IMG/VR virus record: IMGVR_UViG_3300034951_000027
Span: 1 to 37,562 of that record
Direction: 5' to 3' (one strand)
DNA length: 37,562 nt
From: a virus
Positions 1-8,063 of this stretch are shown here, one piece after another; the first letter of the stretch is position 1; every line of letters starts with the position of its first letter. Under the pieces are notes generated by a model. It did no database searches. It had not been told where the DNA came from and saw only the letters and a list, made by a program, of their open reading frames with translations. The position numbers were made by a program, and so were the translations under genes.

Positions 1-465
1 AACCACGGTTCTAGTGCAGGAGCTATCTCCAGCCTAGTAACAATCTCTGGAGAGACTGGCCACATCACAGCTCCTCAGTTCAACGGACTTGCGACCTCAG
101 CCAACTGGGCTGACCTTGCAGAGAGATATGAGCCAGATGATGATTACGTGTATGGAACTGTACTTGCTATTGGTGGATCAAAAGAAGTAACACTTTACCA
201 ATCTGGAATGTCACTCGCAGGAGTGGTGTCGGATAAGCCGGCGTTTCAGATGAACGTAAGTGATGCTACTGATGGTTTTCCTTTCATAGCACTTAAGGGT
301 CGTGTTCCAGTAAGAATACATGGAAAGGCGAATAAGGGTGACTATATCATCGCTGACGATAGCGGTAAAGGTATAGCAGTTAAAGAGTTAACATTTGAGA
401 ACTCTCTCATATTAATAGGTATAGCTTTAAAAGACGGAAGCGATATTATAGAAGTTAAAATTTAG
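1..465 (+). CDS. Tail-fibre-like virion protein, C-terminal part (5' end outside window)
   Basis: The reading frame is open from base 1, so the gene begins upstream and only about 154 C-terminal residues are seen. The stretch ANWADLAERYEPDD, followed by a beta-rich domain (GTVLAIGG, GVVSDKP, GRVPVRI, GDYI), resembles the C-terminal domain seen at the end of many phage tail fibres and appendages, related to the Peptidase_G2/intramolecular-chaperone type. Such domains help trimeric fibres fold and are often cleaved off. The internal ATG at 148 should not be taken as the start, because the fibre motif already runs through upstream codons. The next gene starts 8 bp downstream after a good ribosome site (AGGAG), so the two are probably co-transcribed. 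The fibre assignment is fairly sure; the exact domain family is not. Confidence 0.65.
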   Translation, partial: NHGSSAGAISSLVTISGETGHITAPQFNGLATSANWADLAERYEPDDDYVYGTVLAIGGSKEVTLYQSGMSLAGVVSDKPAFQMNVSDATDGFPFIALKGRVPVRIHGKANKGDYIIADDSGKGIAVKELTFENSLILIGIALKDGSDIIEVKI

Positions 466-473
466 GAGATATT

Positions 474-881
474 ATGGCAGCAATGGACCACGCAGCATTA
501 GACGTTTGGTTTAAAGATAATGCTAGAGATCAGTTAAGAACCTTTGACAAAACAATAACTATCACAGCCACTGTTTGGACACAATCAACTAACGATGCAG
601 GTGTTGGGACAGGAGTCACAGGGTCATCAAGTACAACATCCTCTACGACACAGAGGTGGCATCTAACCACAGCAGCATCTTCTGTTTTCAACAGTGATTT
701 AGACGCCGGTTTAGGTACCGGTTTAGTAGCTGAATCACAGGATGTTGCAGCATCTATTACCAACGCAGTGAGGTCTGCTGTAGACGCCATAGAAGGTCAA
801 ATAGGAAACGTATCGTTTAACGCACAACTTTGCCACAGCAGTTGTCACAGTAGTTGCCATAGTTCAAGAGGGAGAAGATAA
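474..881 (+). CDS. CHSS-repeat protein: candidate radical-SAM-modified (RiPP-like) virion protein
   Basis: 135 aa, start supported by TAGGAGATATTATG. Residues 1-118 are low in Cys and rich in Thr, Ser, Ala and Val, look like a small folded domain, and match nothing I recognise. The C-terminus is three Cys-His-Ser-Ser units in a row (residues 120-131) followed by RGRR. These hold the only cysteines in the protein. A compact Cys repeat at the end of a long leader-like region, directly upstream of radical-SAM genes, is the layout of RiPP precursors such as ranthipeptides (spaced Cys). It also recalls the His-Xaa-Ser (HxsA) systems, where two radical-SAM proteins accompany an H-x-S repeat protein. 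It overlaps the first radical-SAM gene by one base (TAATG), so translation is probably coupled. Its place after a tail-fibre gene suggests it may also be part of the virion. That it is the enzymes' substrate is inference. Confidence 0.72.
   Translation: MAAMDHAALDVWFKDNARDQLRTFDKTITITATVWTQSTNDAGVGTGVTGSSSTTSSTTQRWHLTTAASSVFNSDLDAGLGTGLVAESQDVAASITNAVRSAVDAIEGQIGNVSFNAQLCHSSCHSSCHSSRGRR
831..866 (+). repeat. Three in-frame CHSS codon repeats (candidate core peptide)
   Basis: Three consecutive 12-base units encode Cys-His-Ser-Ser. The units differ at synonymous positions: TGC/TGT/TGC for Cys, CAC/CAC/CAT for His, AGC/AGT/AGT and AGT/AGT/TCA for the serines. The amino-acid repeat is therefore exact while the DNA is not. 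The Cys-to-Cys spacing is four residues (CxxxCxxxC). Confidence 0.9.
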
Positions 882-2077
882 TGAGTATGCAAGATTCCTA
901 TTGTCAAGCCATGAGATATTCTGGACCAGAGTCACTTTCACTTAGAGACCAGACGAAATTCGATGTCCTGATCCAGATAGATGTTCTGTCGGGGTGCGAA
1001 CACAGTTGTACTGGTTGTTTTGTAAACAAACACAGTCCTGCGGATGTCGAGGGTCCATTACTAAGAGAGGCTAAGAGGCTTGCAGACGGTGTTAAAAGAG
1101 CCGGTTTAAACCTCAGGGAATTTGTTGTAGGTCCTACGGACTTCTTCTCAGCAAGCAACACTGAAAGCGTATTAAACAATAAGATAACACAAGAGATCTT
1201 AAGAGAGCATGTTAATGCACGTATAGCTACACCAGCTAAATTTGACCTGGTGAATATGAAAAAGTTCTACGACATCTTTAAAATCCTAGATAACCCTGAA
1301 AAGTACAGGGATGATATGATTATTGAATTTGTTATGCCGGTTGAAAACCCGGACACAATGCTTAACAATACAGAATATTTTGAAGCTGTTATGCGAAGAG
1401 TTGATTTCTTTAAGAATGAAACTCCCAAGAAGATAGACTGGTCTTGGACACTTCAATCGTCTTCTATTCTTAGCAGGACCGTATCTAAAGAAGAGTACAA
1501 TAAAATGTTAGATAAGTCTCTTAATGAATACGGGACTATCTTAGAAATGAACCCGGCATTCAGCAGGGCACCAAGACACAAACAAAAAGAGAACCTAAAG
1601 TCTTGGAATAACTATCTTAGCAGTGTTGTTGATTCTGACAACTACGACAAGGTAACAATGTCTATGGCCAACCTTAACTGTAACTCAATGAACTTCGTTG
1701 GTCTTACTGTTATAATGGGCAAAGACGGACCAGAGACTCACTTGAATGTGATGCTCCATGAGCAAGCCTTCTTCCTTACAAACCCAGGAACTAATGTAAC
1801 TGGCCTTAGTTTTGAAGAGATACTTGAAAGGCGTAATGAACTTATCCTTGATGGAATTAAAAACTTATCAATACATCCGTTGTATAAAGACTCTCCATAC
1901 TTAATATCTATGGCTAACAGATTACTATGGGAAGCTATAAAAGCTATGGACTTATCTTTGGACGAGGAGATTCTACCTATGGACGTTCTATCGCTGTATA
2001 ATCCTACAGAAGAGGGTGCACACTTATGGAACAAAGATGCCCTTAAAAGGGTGACATATCAATCAGGAGCTGCATAA
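881..2077 (+). CDS. Radical SAM protein 1 (GPTD subfamily, no C-terminal Cys cluster)
   Basis: 398 aa. The radical-SAM motif CxxxCxxC is at C39, C43 and C46 (GCEHSCTGCFV). It would bind a [4Fe-4S] cluster that cleaves S-adenosylmethionine to a 5'-deoxyadenosyl radical. In place of the usual GGEP segment after strand 2 there is GPTD (residues 84-87), shared with three other proteins of this operon. Those relatives carry C-terminal SPASM-like cysteines before an ECxLP motif. Here the matching region reads DEEILPM and has no cysteines, so the auxiliary cluster seems lost. The start overlaps the stop of the CHSS-repeat gene (TAATG), with GGGAGAAG upstream as ribosome site. The gene is likely the primary partner of the repeat protein because of this coupling (inference). 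The chemistry cannot be told from sequence; thioether, carbon-carbon or epimerisation chemistry are options. Confidence 0.88.
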   Translation: MSMQDSYCQAMRYSGPESLSLRDQTKFDVLIQIDVLSGCEHSCTGCFVNKHSPADVEGPLLREAKRLADGVKRAGLNLREFVVGPTDFFSASNTESVLNNKITQEILREHVNARIATPAKFDLVNMKKFYDIFKILDNPEKYRDDMIIEFVMPVENPDTMLNNTEYFEAVMRRVDFFKNETPKKIDWSWTLQSSSILSRTVSKEEYNKMLDKSLNEYGTILEMNPAFSRAPRHKQKENLKSWNNYLSSVVDSDNYDKVTMSMANLNCNSMNFVGLTVIMGKDGPETHLNVMLHEQAFFLTNPGTNVTGLSFEEILERRNELILDGIKNLSIHPLYKDSPYLISMANRLLWEAIKAMDLSLDEEILPMDVLSLYNPTEEGAHLWNKDALKRVTYQSGAA

Positions 2078-3132
2078 TGAGACAACAATCATATTACTAC
2101 CTAAACAATAAGAAGTATGTCTCATTATTGTCTAACTTAGATAGTTTATTGCAAGAGATCACAAATTTCTATCAACAACAAGCTAGAAGGAAGATTGTCA
2201 TTGTCGTACCAGATGATGCTATCTTAATAGAGGGGTCTATTGTCTCAGCTGCTAGGACTATCTTAGTCAAATATAACCCTATCATCAGTGATGACCAGAT
2301 AGGTGAGATGTTTGAAACTAAGTATTTCAGTGAAGTGGATAATCTTGAATACCTGAATAATGACGAGAAGGTGTTTTTAATGTTCTTTGTCGCCGGCCAC
2401 ATGGTTGATGTTCACAAGAAATACTCAAAGGCACTCCTTAAGTCTATAAATGAAGAAGAAAGAATTAATGACTTCATGGGTAAAGTTTATAAAAGAGATG
2501 TATTAGTTGGTTTTGACCCTGGGGATAAATTTAAAACTTGTGTTGAAAGGGTTGATGAATTCACGGACTCTTATGTAGATTACACAGAAACCCCAAGTTC
2601 TAAGATGTGGTCTTACGATCTATTGTTCTATGTCAACGATGTTGCACCTAATGAGTTGATCCTCTCTTATCTTAAAGAGAAGTTCACAATACACGGCTTA
2701 AAGAATATCAACGAACAATTGGCCACCTTCATACAAAAAGTTACATATATCTCCCCACTAATAGGGATGTTAGAGCACCTGGAAGAGTACCATGGCTTCG
2801 ATAAAACAAACTTCATATCTACTGTGTTTCACCAAGACAATCCAGTAATGGCTCTTTATGCTCTAAAGGATCTTTGGGTTCTTATGGAGAACACAGAAGG
2901 TTTTATAGATCTTCTTCAGAACCATGAGGATTGGGACTACTACGAGACCTACAGAGAATATAACCTGACATGGCCTATGATGATTAAATTAGTAGAGCAG
3001 GGATACACCGACACTACGATAGAGTATGTGAGAAACTATTGGGATCAGGTGGAGTTCTTACATAGACGTAAGTCTAGGATTCCATACCTTTTACACTCTG
3101 TTTTCCCATTAGTACCACCAACAGAAGGATAA
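2077..3132 (+). CDS. Unrecognised 351-aa protein of the radical-SAM operon
   Basis: I do not recognise this protein. It starts within the stop of radical SAM protein 1 (TAATG) with AGGAG seven bases upstream. It is rich in Tyr, Asp, Glu and Leu, looks soluble and mostly helical, and has no signal peptide, clear membrane segment or metal-binding Cys pattern. The N-terminal half contains a hydrophobic strand (KIVIVVPDD, about residues 39-47). Being sandwiched between radical-SAM genes with coupled translation, it probably belongs to the same modification machinery. It could be a substrate-recognition or scaffold subunit, but nothing in the sequence proves this. Confidence 0.75.
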   Translation: MRQQSYYYLNNKKYVSLLSNLDSLLQEITNFYQQQARRKIVIVVPDDAILIEGSIVSAARTILVKYNPIISDDQIGEMFETKYFSEVDNLEYLNNDEKVFLMFFVAGHMVDVHKKYSKALLKSINEEERINDFMGKVYKRDVLVGFDPGDKFKTCVERVDEFTDSYVDYTETPSSKMWSYDLLFYVNDVAPNELILSYLKEKFTIHGLKNINEQLATFIQKVTYISPLIGMLEHLEEYHGFDKTNFISTVFHQDNPVMALYALKDLWVLMENTEGFIDLLQNHEDWDYYETYREYNLTWPMMIKLVEQGYTDTTIEYVRNYWDQVEFLHRRKSRIPYLLHSVFPLVPPTEG

Positions 3133-3134
3133 AA

Positions 3135-3821
3135 ATGAACAAGCTACCACTAAGTCCGACAGATCTTGTGACTATATATAAGGAGAAGCTCACCAATAAA
3201 TCGTACGTTCTTATGATCGATTACGAGGGGTCTAAAGAAGTCCTAGGTGTTGAGCATATCTTGATCTATCTATCCAATACAGGGTTTACAGCAGGGTTTT
3301 CGTCTGTTGACGATGAGCTCTTGTTGAAGTACATAGGTCTTGACTTCCTTGTCGACTCACCAATATTGACTAGGGTTTGGGCGAATATCTTAAGAACCAA
3401 AGTAGGGGTCCCTTTATCAGATAAAGATGAACTCCTACTCGGTATCTTTAGTTTAGAGGATATTAAAAGCTTTATCTCAAACAATAAAGAAACTGTTGAG
3501 TCGCTGGAAAGGTCCTTAAGGTCAGTGGTAGTTGCCATTATTGATAACGCAATGGACGAGGAAGAGCTTACAGGCTCCGAGTCCGGGTTAGGTGTTAACG
3601 TAGGCTACTTGCTTCGAGACGCTATTGATGCTGTCATGGGTGTTATCTCTAAAAAGGGAATAAACAAACAAGTTGATACAAGTGTTTTTAACAATAAATC
3701 TAAATTCTTCGGTGGTGACATCTTCAAATGGATGTCTGATAATGGAACACTCAAGCTTGTAGCGTCTATGCTGCCTAAGGAACATGAGGTATTTTCTAGT
3801 GGTGCTATTAAACAAAACTAA
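3135..3821 (+). CDS. Unrecognised 228-aa protein of the radical-SAM operon
   Basis: I do not recognise this protein. It starts two bases after the previous stop, with AAGGA as ribosome site, and its 3' end overlaps radical SAM protein 2 by 38 bases. It looks soluble, acidic and helical, with no Cys, no obvious catalytic motif and no membrane segment. The N-terminal 50 residues (LSPTDLVTIY, then YVLMIDYEGSKEV) could be a small alpha/beta domain. Position suggests a helper of the radical-SAM enzymes, for example precursor binding, but this is only inferred from location. Confidence 0.72.
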   Translation: MNKLPLSPTDLVTIYKEKLTNKSYVLMIDYEGSKEVLGVEHILIYLSNTGFTAGFSSVDDELLLKYIGLDFLVDSPILTRVWANILRTKVGVPLSDKDELLLGIFSLEDIKSFISNNKETVESLERSLRSVVVAIIDNAMDEEELTGSESGLGVNVGYLLRDAIDAVMGVISKKGINKQVDTSVFNNKSKFFGGDIFKWMSDNGTLKLVASMLPKEHEVFSSGAIKQN

Positions 3822-4785
3822 AGATGGCTACTGGAGTAAGAGCAGTGCCAAAGAGATAGACTTCCTTAGGATAGAAGTTGTAGCCGACATACTTGATGGC
3901 TGCGACGCTAATTGTCCGGGGTGCTTCGTGCCCCGTAGGAACAAGAAGAGTGATTTATCAAAGCTGTATTGGCTTTTATCTGACTCCTCTTTTGCTGTGG
4001 ATGAACTGATAATAGGCCCAACTGATATATTCGATGCAACGAACTTTGATGACATAGTGTCTGATCCATTCCTTGCCCTTATATACAAGAAGACATCATT
4101 AGCTTATACAACAGCACTTAAACAAGATATCTCTGATATAAAGAGTAAGCTTGGCATCTTGTGGGGGTTGTATGACAACTCCACCCAGAAAGATATAGAA
4201 TTTAAAATTGTCTTAGATATAGACAGTCTAGTAGACGGCAACATGCCAGACGAGAAATTAGAGTTATTTAAAGCTGGCTCGGTCCAATTCAGAGTTAACT
4301 ACTACAAAGGTATGTTCGATAGAATATCCTACAATGAGCTGTGTGTAAAGTCTATGAGAGACTACAATACACCAATAACAATTGTACCAAGCTTTTTGAA
4401 CAATTCAAATAAGACCGGTAAAGTTTCAGAGCTTCTTAGTCATTTTAAGAAAGACCTACTGGACCAGGAAATACTCCCAGAGTTTAAAAGTTGGTACACT
4501 ATGTTTGACTCCAACTTTAACTCGTATGGCAGTTCCTCTCTTTCCTTCTTTGATAACAAACTATACTTAGCCCCCTTTATATTCGACAACATTCTACAAA
4601 GAGACAGCTCGTTCTTAGTAGAAGATATAAACAAAAGCACCTTAGCTGACAATCTAAGAGTCAGCCCTTGTGGTGACTGTAGGTTCACTATGTCTTGTGC
4701 TGAGAGGAATGTCCATCTTTATATGGACTCCAGGGGTTTAAAGGAATGCATCCTACCTAAGGAGTATATGTATGCCAATAATTAA
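3784..4785 (+). CDS. Radical SAM protein 2 (GPTD subfamily, SPASM-like C-terminus)
   Basis: 333 aa. Radical-SAM cysteines are C40, C44 and C47 (GCDANCPGCFV). GPTD at 78-81 replaces GGEP. Near the C-terminus C296, C299, C305 and C322 (CGDC, then C, then ECILP) form a short SPASM/twitch-like set that could hold one auxiliary iron-sulfur cluster. Such domains are common in enzymes that modify ribosomal peptides and proteins. The start lies inside the previous gene with AAGGA just upstream, and the end overlaps the next gene by 14 bases. It is clearly related to radical SAM proteins 1, 3 and 4 by the CxGCFV and GPTDxF segments. Substrate unknown; the CHSS-repeat protein is the obvious candidate. 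Confidence 0.88.
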   Translation: MRYFLVVLLNKTKDGYWSKSSAKEIDFLRIEVVADILDGCDANCPGCFVPRRNKKSDLSKLYWLLSDSSFAVDELIIGPTDIFDATNFDDIVSDPFLALIYKKTSLAYTTALKQDISDIKSKLGILWGLYDNSTQKDIEFKIVLDIDSLVDGNMPDEKLELFKAGSVQFRVNYYKGMFDRISYNELCVKSMRDYNTPITIVPSFLNNSNKTGKVSELLSHFKKDLLDQEILPEFKSWYTMFDSNFNSYGSSSLSFFDNKLYLAPFIFDNILQRDSSFLVEDINKSTLADNLRVSPCGDCRFTMSCAERNVHLYMDSRGLKECILPKEYMYANN

Positions 4786-5932
4786 AAACAACCTATATTA
4801 TGAACTAACCTCTGAAACCAAGACCAAACCAGTATCTGCTGTTAAAATACAGATGGATGTTTTAGATGGGTGTGAGCATAATTGTAACGGTTGTTTTGTT
4901 AATAGAAGAAATAATAACCCTAGTGTTAAACATCTAAAAGACTTCTCTTCGTTCATAGGGAGTATAACTGACGAAGGTGTTCTTGTTGATGAGATACTAA
5001 TAGGTCCTACAGACTTTCTATCATCCATAAATAACTATAGTGTTCTTTCTAATAAAAGTTTATTAGCTGTTATTAATAAGAACTCACCTATACTGGCATT
5101 TGTAACAACATTAATAAGTGGTGATTTAAAAAGATTCTGCGACTTCTTAAAGGATAATATAAACCTTGATACAGAGATTGAAATAGGTATCGCCACCAAC
5201 CCAGATGAACTTATGTCGTTAGAGTACTCAAGAATGGTAAAGTCCAAACTAGAGTTCTTGAGTAGCAATATAGAGCACGATATAACGTACACATTTATCA
5301 TCAACGTAGATGATGTAAGTAGAAGCTATGAGAGTTTACACAGTTTTGTTGTTAAGCAATTTGACACGACATTTGACTTGGTACCGTCCATAGCCAGAAG
5401 TAAAAACAAAGTTAGAATACTTGACAAAATTACTGGGTTAAACATTAACTACAACAGATTGGATGCCGGTAACAGTGCTAACAACATAATGGTGGATCAC
5501 TCTCACTCTGGGACAAACTTTAAGGTCCTAAACTTTAAGAGAGGCGACTGGTGGGTATCACCGTTCTTATATGAAAATATGGCGATATATGATGACCTGT
5601 TTAAGATAAACAAGTTCAGTGAAGTTCAAACAATGTTAGAGAGGCAGTACAGTTACGACACAGAGTGCTCCTCCTGTAACTTCTTAACATCTTGTTCTTC
5701 CAGGTTCATACCGACACTTATGAAGTATCTGGACACTGAATCATGTGTTTGTCCAAAAGAAAACATGACCAAGAACATCCACTCCTATAATAAGGCGTCG
5801 ATGGAGATGTACAATTGGGATGAATATAGTGTATCTTCTGATAAGAAGGGTTATAGGAAGAAATTTCTTATACACGATGAGGGTTCTGAGGAGCTGGTTA
5901 AAATAAAGAGGATCTACGATGGGGCTAGTTAA
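4772..5932 (+). CDS. Radical SAM protein 3 (GPTD subfamily, SPASM-like C-terminus)
   Basis: 386 aa. Radical-SAM cysteines C34, C38 and C41 (GCEHNCNGCFV) closely match those of proteins 1, 2 and 4. GPTD lies at 79-82. C-terminal cysteines C299, C302, C308, C325 and C327 resemble a SPASM/twitch auxiliary-cluster site. A tail of about 60 residues after the last Cys, rich in Lys, Tyr and Asp, is absent from proteins 2 and 4. The start overlaps the preceding gene by 14 bases, with AAGGAG upstream. The family resemblance points to tandem duplication within this operon followed by divergence, perhaps so that different residues or repeats of one substrate are handled by different copies (inference). 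Confidence 0.88.
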   Translation: MPIIKNNLYYELTSETKTKPVSAVKIQMDVLDGCEHNCNGCFVNRRNNNPSVKHLKDFSSFIGSITDEGVLVDEILIGPTDFLSSINNYSVLSNKSLLAVINKNSPILAFVTTLISGDLKRFCDFLKDNINLDTEIEIGIATNPDELMSLEYSRMVKSKLEFLSSNIEHDITYTFIINVDDVSRSYESLHSFVVKQFDTTFDLVPSIARSKNKVRILDKITGLNINYNRLDAGNSANNIMVDHSHSGTNFKVLNFKRGDWWVSPFLYENMAIYDDLFKINKFSEVQTMLERQYSYDTECSSCNFLTSCSSRFIPTLMKYLDTESCVCPKENMTKNIHSYNKASMEMYNWDEYSVSSDKKGYRKKFLIHDEGSEELVKIKRIYDGAS

Positions 5933-7031
5933 AGATAACTTCAGAGCAAATACTGTGGACAAGTGTCATGAAAGGTACGACAACCACGAGTACATAAAAC
6001 AACTTAAAGTAAACATGACTCTGGATATTCTAGATGGTTGTGTTCACAGTTGTCCAGGATGCTTCGTCAATAGAAGGGGAAACTCTGTATCGGACGAAAC
6101 ACTTGAAAGTCTGTACGGAATACAAGAGTTGTTTAATAGCAATGGAATAAGGTTCTCCTCGTTCATATTAGGTCCAACTGATATTTTCGGGAGCAAGAAC
6201 ACACTAGAGTTGTTATCAAACAAATACCTAATAAAAGCTTTTAGTAATTGCTCAACGATAGAGATGGTCTCTACCTTGGACATGAATACTTTTGAGCACA
6301 TATCTAAAGTAATAGACCTGTTCAATGCAATACCTAAACAGGCACAGGGCTTTATGTACGCTATGCAGGTTGTAGTAGACCCATACCAGTTCATAAGCAA
6401 CCCATTCTACAGAGATGAGAAATACTACAATCTGGTTAAAGTACTAAGCCTGTTCAACAATGACATTGATTTCAAATTAGTCTTCAATATGGAAGGTAAG
6501 GATTTGGACCTTGCAAAGGTATCTAAAATAGCCAAAGACGAGTGGGATTGTCTGGTTGAGCCTATCCCTTCTTACCAGAGATCTACTAAGAGTGGTAACC
6601 ACAGGGTTGTTACTGACCAATGGAAAAAGACAATAGCAGAGGCCTATTCTGAGGAGTCTAAGGAGTACATAGCTTTAACAATAGCTGATTCTAACCAAGG
6701 TGCTGGTCTTGAAATGACGTACGTTCTCAGTAAGGGTGAGTTCTATTCACCTGCATTCATCTACGATGTGGCTACGATAAGGGACGAAAAGTTCCGTATA
6801 AAAGACATTAAAGATATAAACTCCTGGACAGAGATTAAGAAAGACCTATATCTTGACGGTATGAAGTACATGGTAAAGACCGAGAGCTGCTCGGATTGCC
6901 CTAGGAGACATATCTGTTTAAACAAATCTGTGTTAAACTACATGGAACATTACAAGTTCACAGAATGTGTATTACCAATGAGTGTACTGTTGAATTATAC
7001 TAACGACGATATAACTGCTAAGGATAAATAA
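5919..7031 (+). CDS. Radical SAM protein 4 (GPTD subfamily, SPASM-like C-terminus)
   Basis: 370 aa. Radical-SAM cysteines are C41, C45 and C48 (GCVHSCPGCFV), and GPTD is at 85-88. C-terminal cysteines C324, C327, C333 and C350 (CSDC, HIC, ECVLP) match the SPASM-like set of proteins 2 and 3. It overlaps protein 3 by 14 bases, with AGAGG before the start. It completes a run of four paralogous enzymes. The ECVLPM motif here aligns well with EEILPM in protein 1, which shows that protein 1 descends from a form with the cluster. Substrate not known. Confidence 0.88.
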   Translation: MGLVKDNFRANTVDKCHERYDNHEYIKQLKVNMTLDILDGCVHSCPGCFVNRRGNSVSDETLESLYGIQELFNSNGIRFSSFILGPTDIFGSKNTLELLSNKYLIKAFSNCSTIEMVSTLDMNTFEHISKVIDLFNAIPKQAQGFMYAMQVVVDPYQFISNPFYRDEKYYNLVKVLSLFNNDIDFKLVFNMEGKDLDLAKVSKIAKDEWDCLVEPIPSYQRSTKSGNHRVVTDQWKKTIAEAYSEESKEYIALTIADSNQGAGLEMTYVLSKGEFYSPAFIYDVATIRDEKFRIKDIKDINSWTEIKKDLYLDGMKYMVKTESCSDCPRRHICLNKSVLNYMEHYKFTECVLPMSVLLNYTNDDITAKDK

Positions 7032-7040
7032 GAGGGCGCT

Positions 7041-8063
7041 ATGGATGTGACTAAAATAATACTTGATAACAAGCGCCCAATGATAGGTGAAATAGAGTTG
7101 ACACTCTTTGAGAATTGTCACCTCAACTGTTCATTCTGTCACCACGACAAGAAGTCTCACGTTGGTATTACACCGGTGGAGATACTATCTAAGACAAAAC
7201 AGGTCGAAGAGTTCCTGGTCAAGATGGGTAATCATGTGGACACCGTTCAGATTAACATGGTTGGTGGTGAGCTGTTCCAAGATAGGATGTCCCACCTATA
7301 CCCAACGTATCTTGAGTTGCTTATAAGGATTAAGGAGATATACGACAGACTTGGTTATGACATACAGGTTGTATGGGTAACATCCTTTCAGTTTAAAAAG
7401 AGAGAGCTTGTACAGGGGTTGCTTGACGACCTCAATGCAATAAACATACCCTCAAGCCTCATAGCTTCATACGACTTTGAAGGTAGGCCAACCAAAGGCT
7501 CTTACGCTACAAACGTAGATTATTTTGCAGACTATATTATTTCAATCAATATGGTTGCAACCACAGAGTCCATCATCAAGTTCATGGGTATTGAATCGGA
7601 CGATTACTTCGACTACCTCTACAATAAGTTTGATAACTTCTTCTTTGATGATTACATCCCAGATAAGGGTGAAGATCACCAGATACCTTCCGACTCGTTG
7701 TATTTGTCGTTCATGAAGTATCTATATAGAAAGTACCCAGACATCGCCCCATACGGGGATTTGATAAAGAACGACCATAACAAGATGCATTGCATGTCAT
7801 TGAATAAGGTGACAATCTTCCCAGACAACTCAACATCTAACTGTCGATGGGACAGGTACACTGATGATGACTTCAATACTCCGTTAAACAGGGCTGACAA
7901 CACATCTATGATGACTAGCTTCATGGATGAGTATGGTTGCCTTTCATGTAAACATTTCGACAGGTGCGGTTTCAGGTGTTATACACAATGGGATTGGACC
8001 AACCGAGTCAGGGATACTCCTGATTGTGTGATGAGGATGTGGTTTGATAGTATTTTATGTTAA
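7041..8063 (+). CDS. Radical SAM/SPASM protein 5
   Basis: 340 aa. Radical-SAM cysteines C26, C30 and C33 (NCHLNCSFCHH) and a GGE motif at 75-77 make this a more ordinary family member than proteins 1-4. The C-terminus holds a full SPASM-like set: C251, C268, C300, C303, C309, C313 and C329, enough for two auxiliary [4Fe-4S] clusters, with an extra Cys as the last residue (C340). SPASM proteins usually act on peptides or proteins (sactisynthases, AnSME, PqqE, MftC). Ribosome site AGAGG lies upstream and the end overlaps protein 6 by 20 bases. It is not an obvious close relative of proteins 1-4. Confidence 0.87.
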   Translation: MDVTKIILDNKRPMIGEIELTLFENCHLNCSFCHHDKKSHVGITPVEILSKTKQVEEFLVKMGNHVDTVQINMVGGELFQDRMSHLYPTYLELLIRIKEIYDRLGYDIQVVWVTSFQFKKRELVQGLLDDLNAINIPSSLIASYDFEGRPTKGSYATNVDYFADYIISINMVATTESIIKFMGIESDDYFDYLYNKFDNFFFDDYIPDKGEDHQIPSDSLYLSFMKYLYRKYPDIAPYGDLIKNDHNKMHCMSLNKVTIFPDNSTSNCRWDRYTDDDFNTPLNRADNTSMMTSFMDEYGCLSCKHFDRCGFRCYTQWDWTNRVRDTPDCVMRMWFDSILC

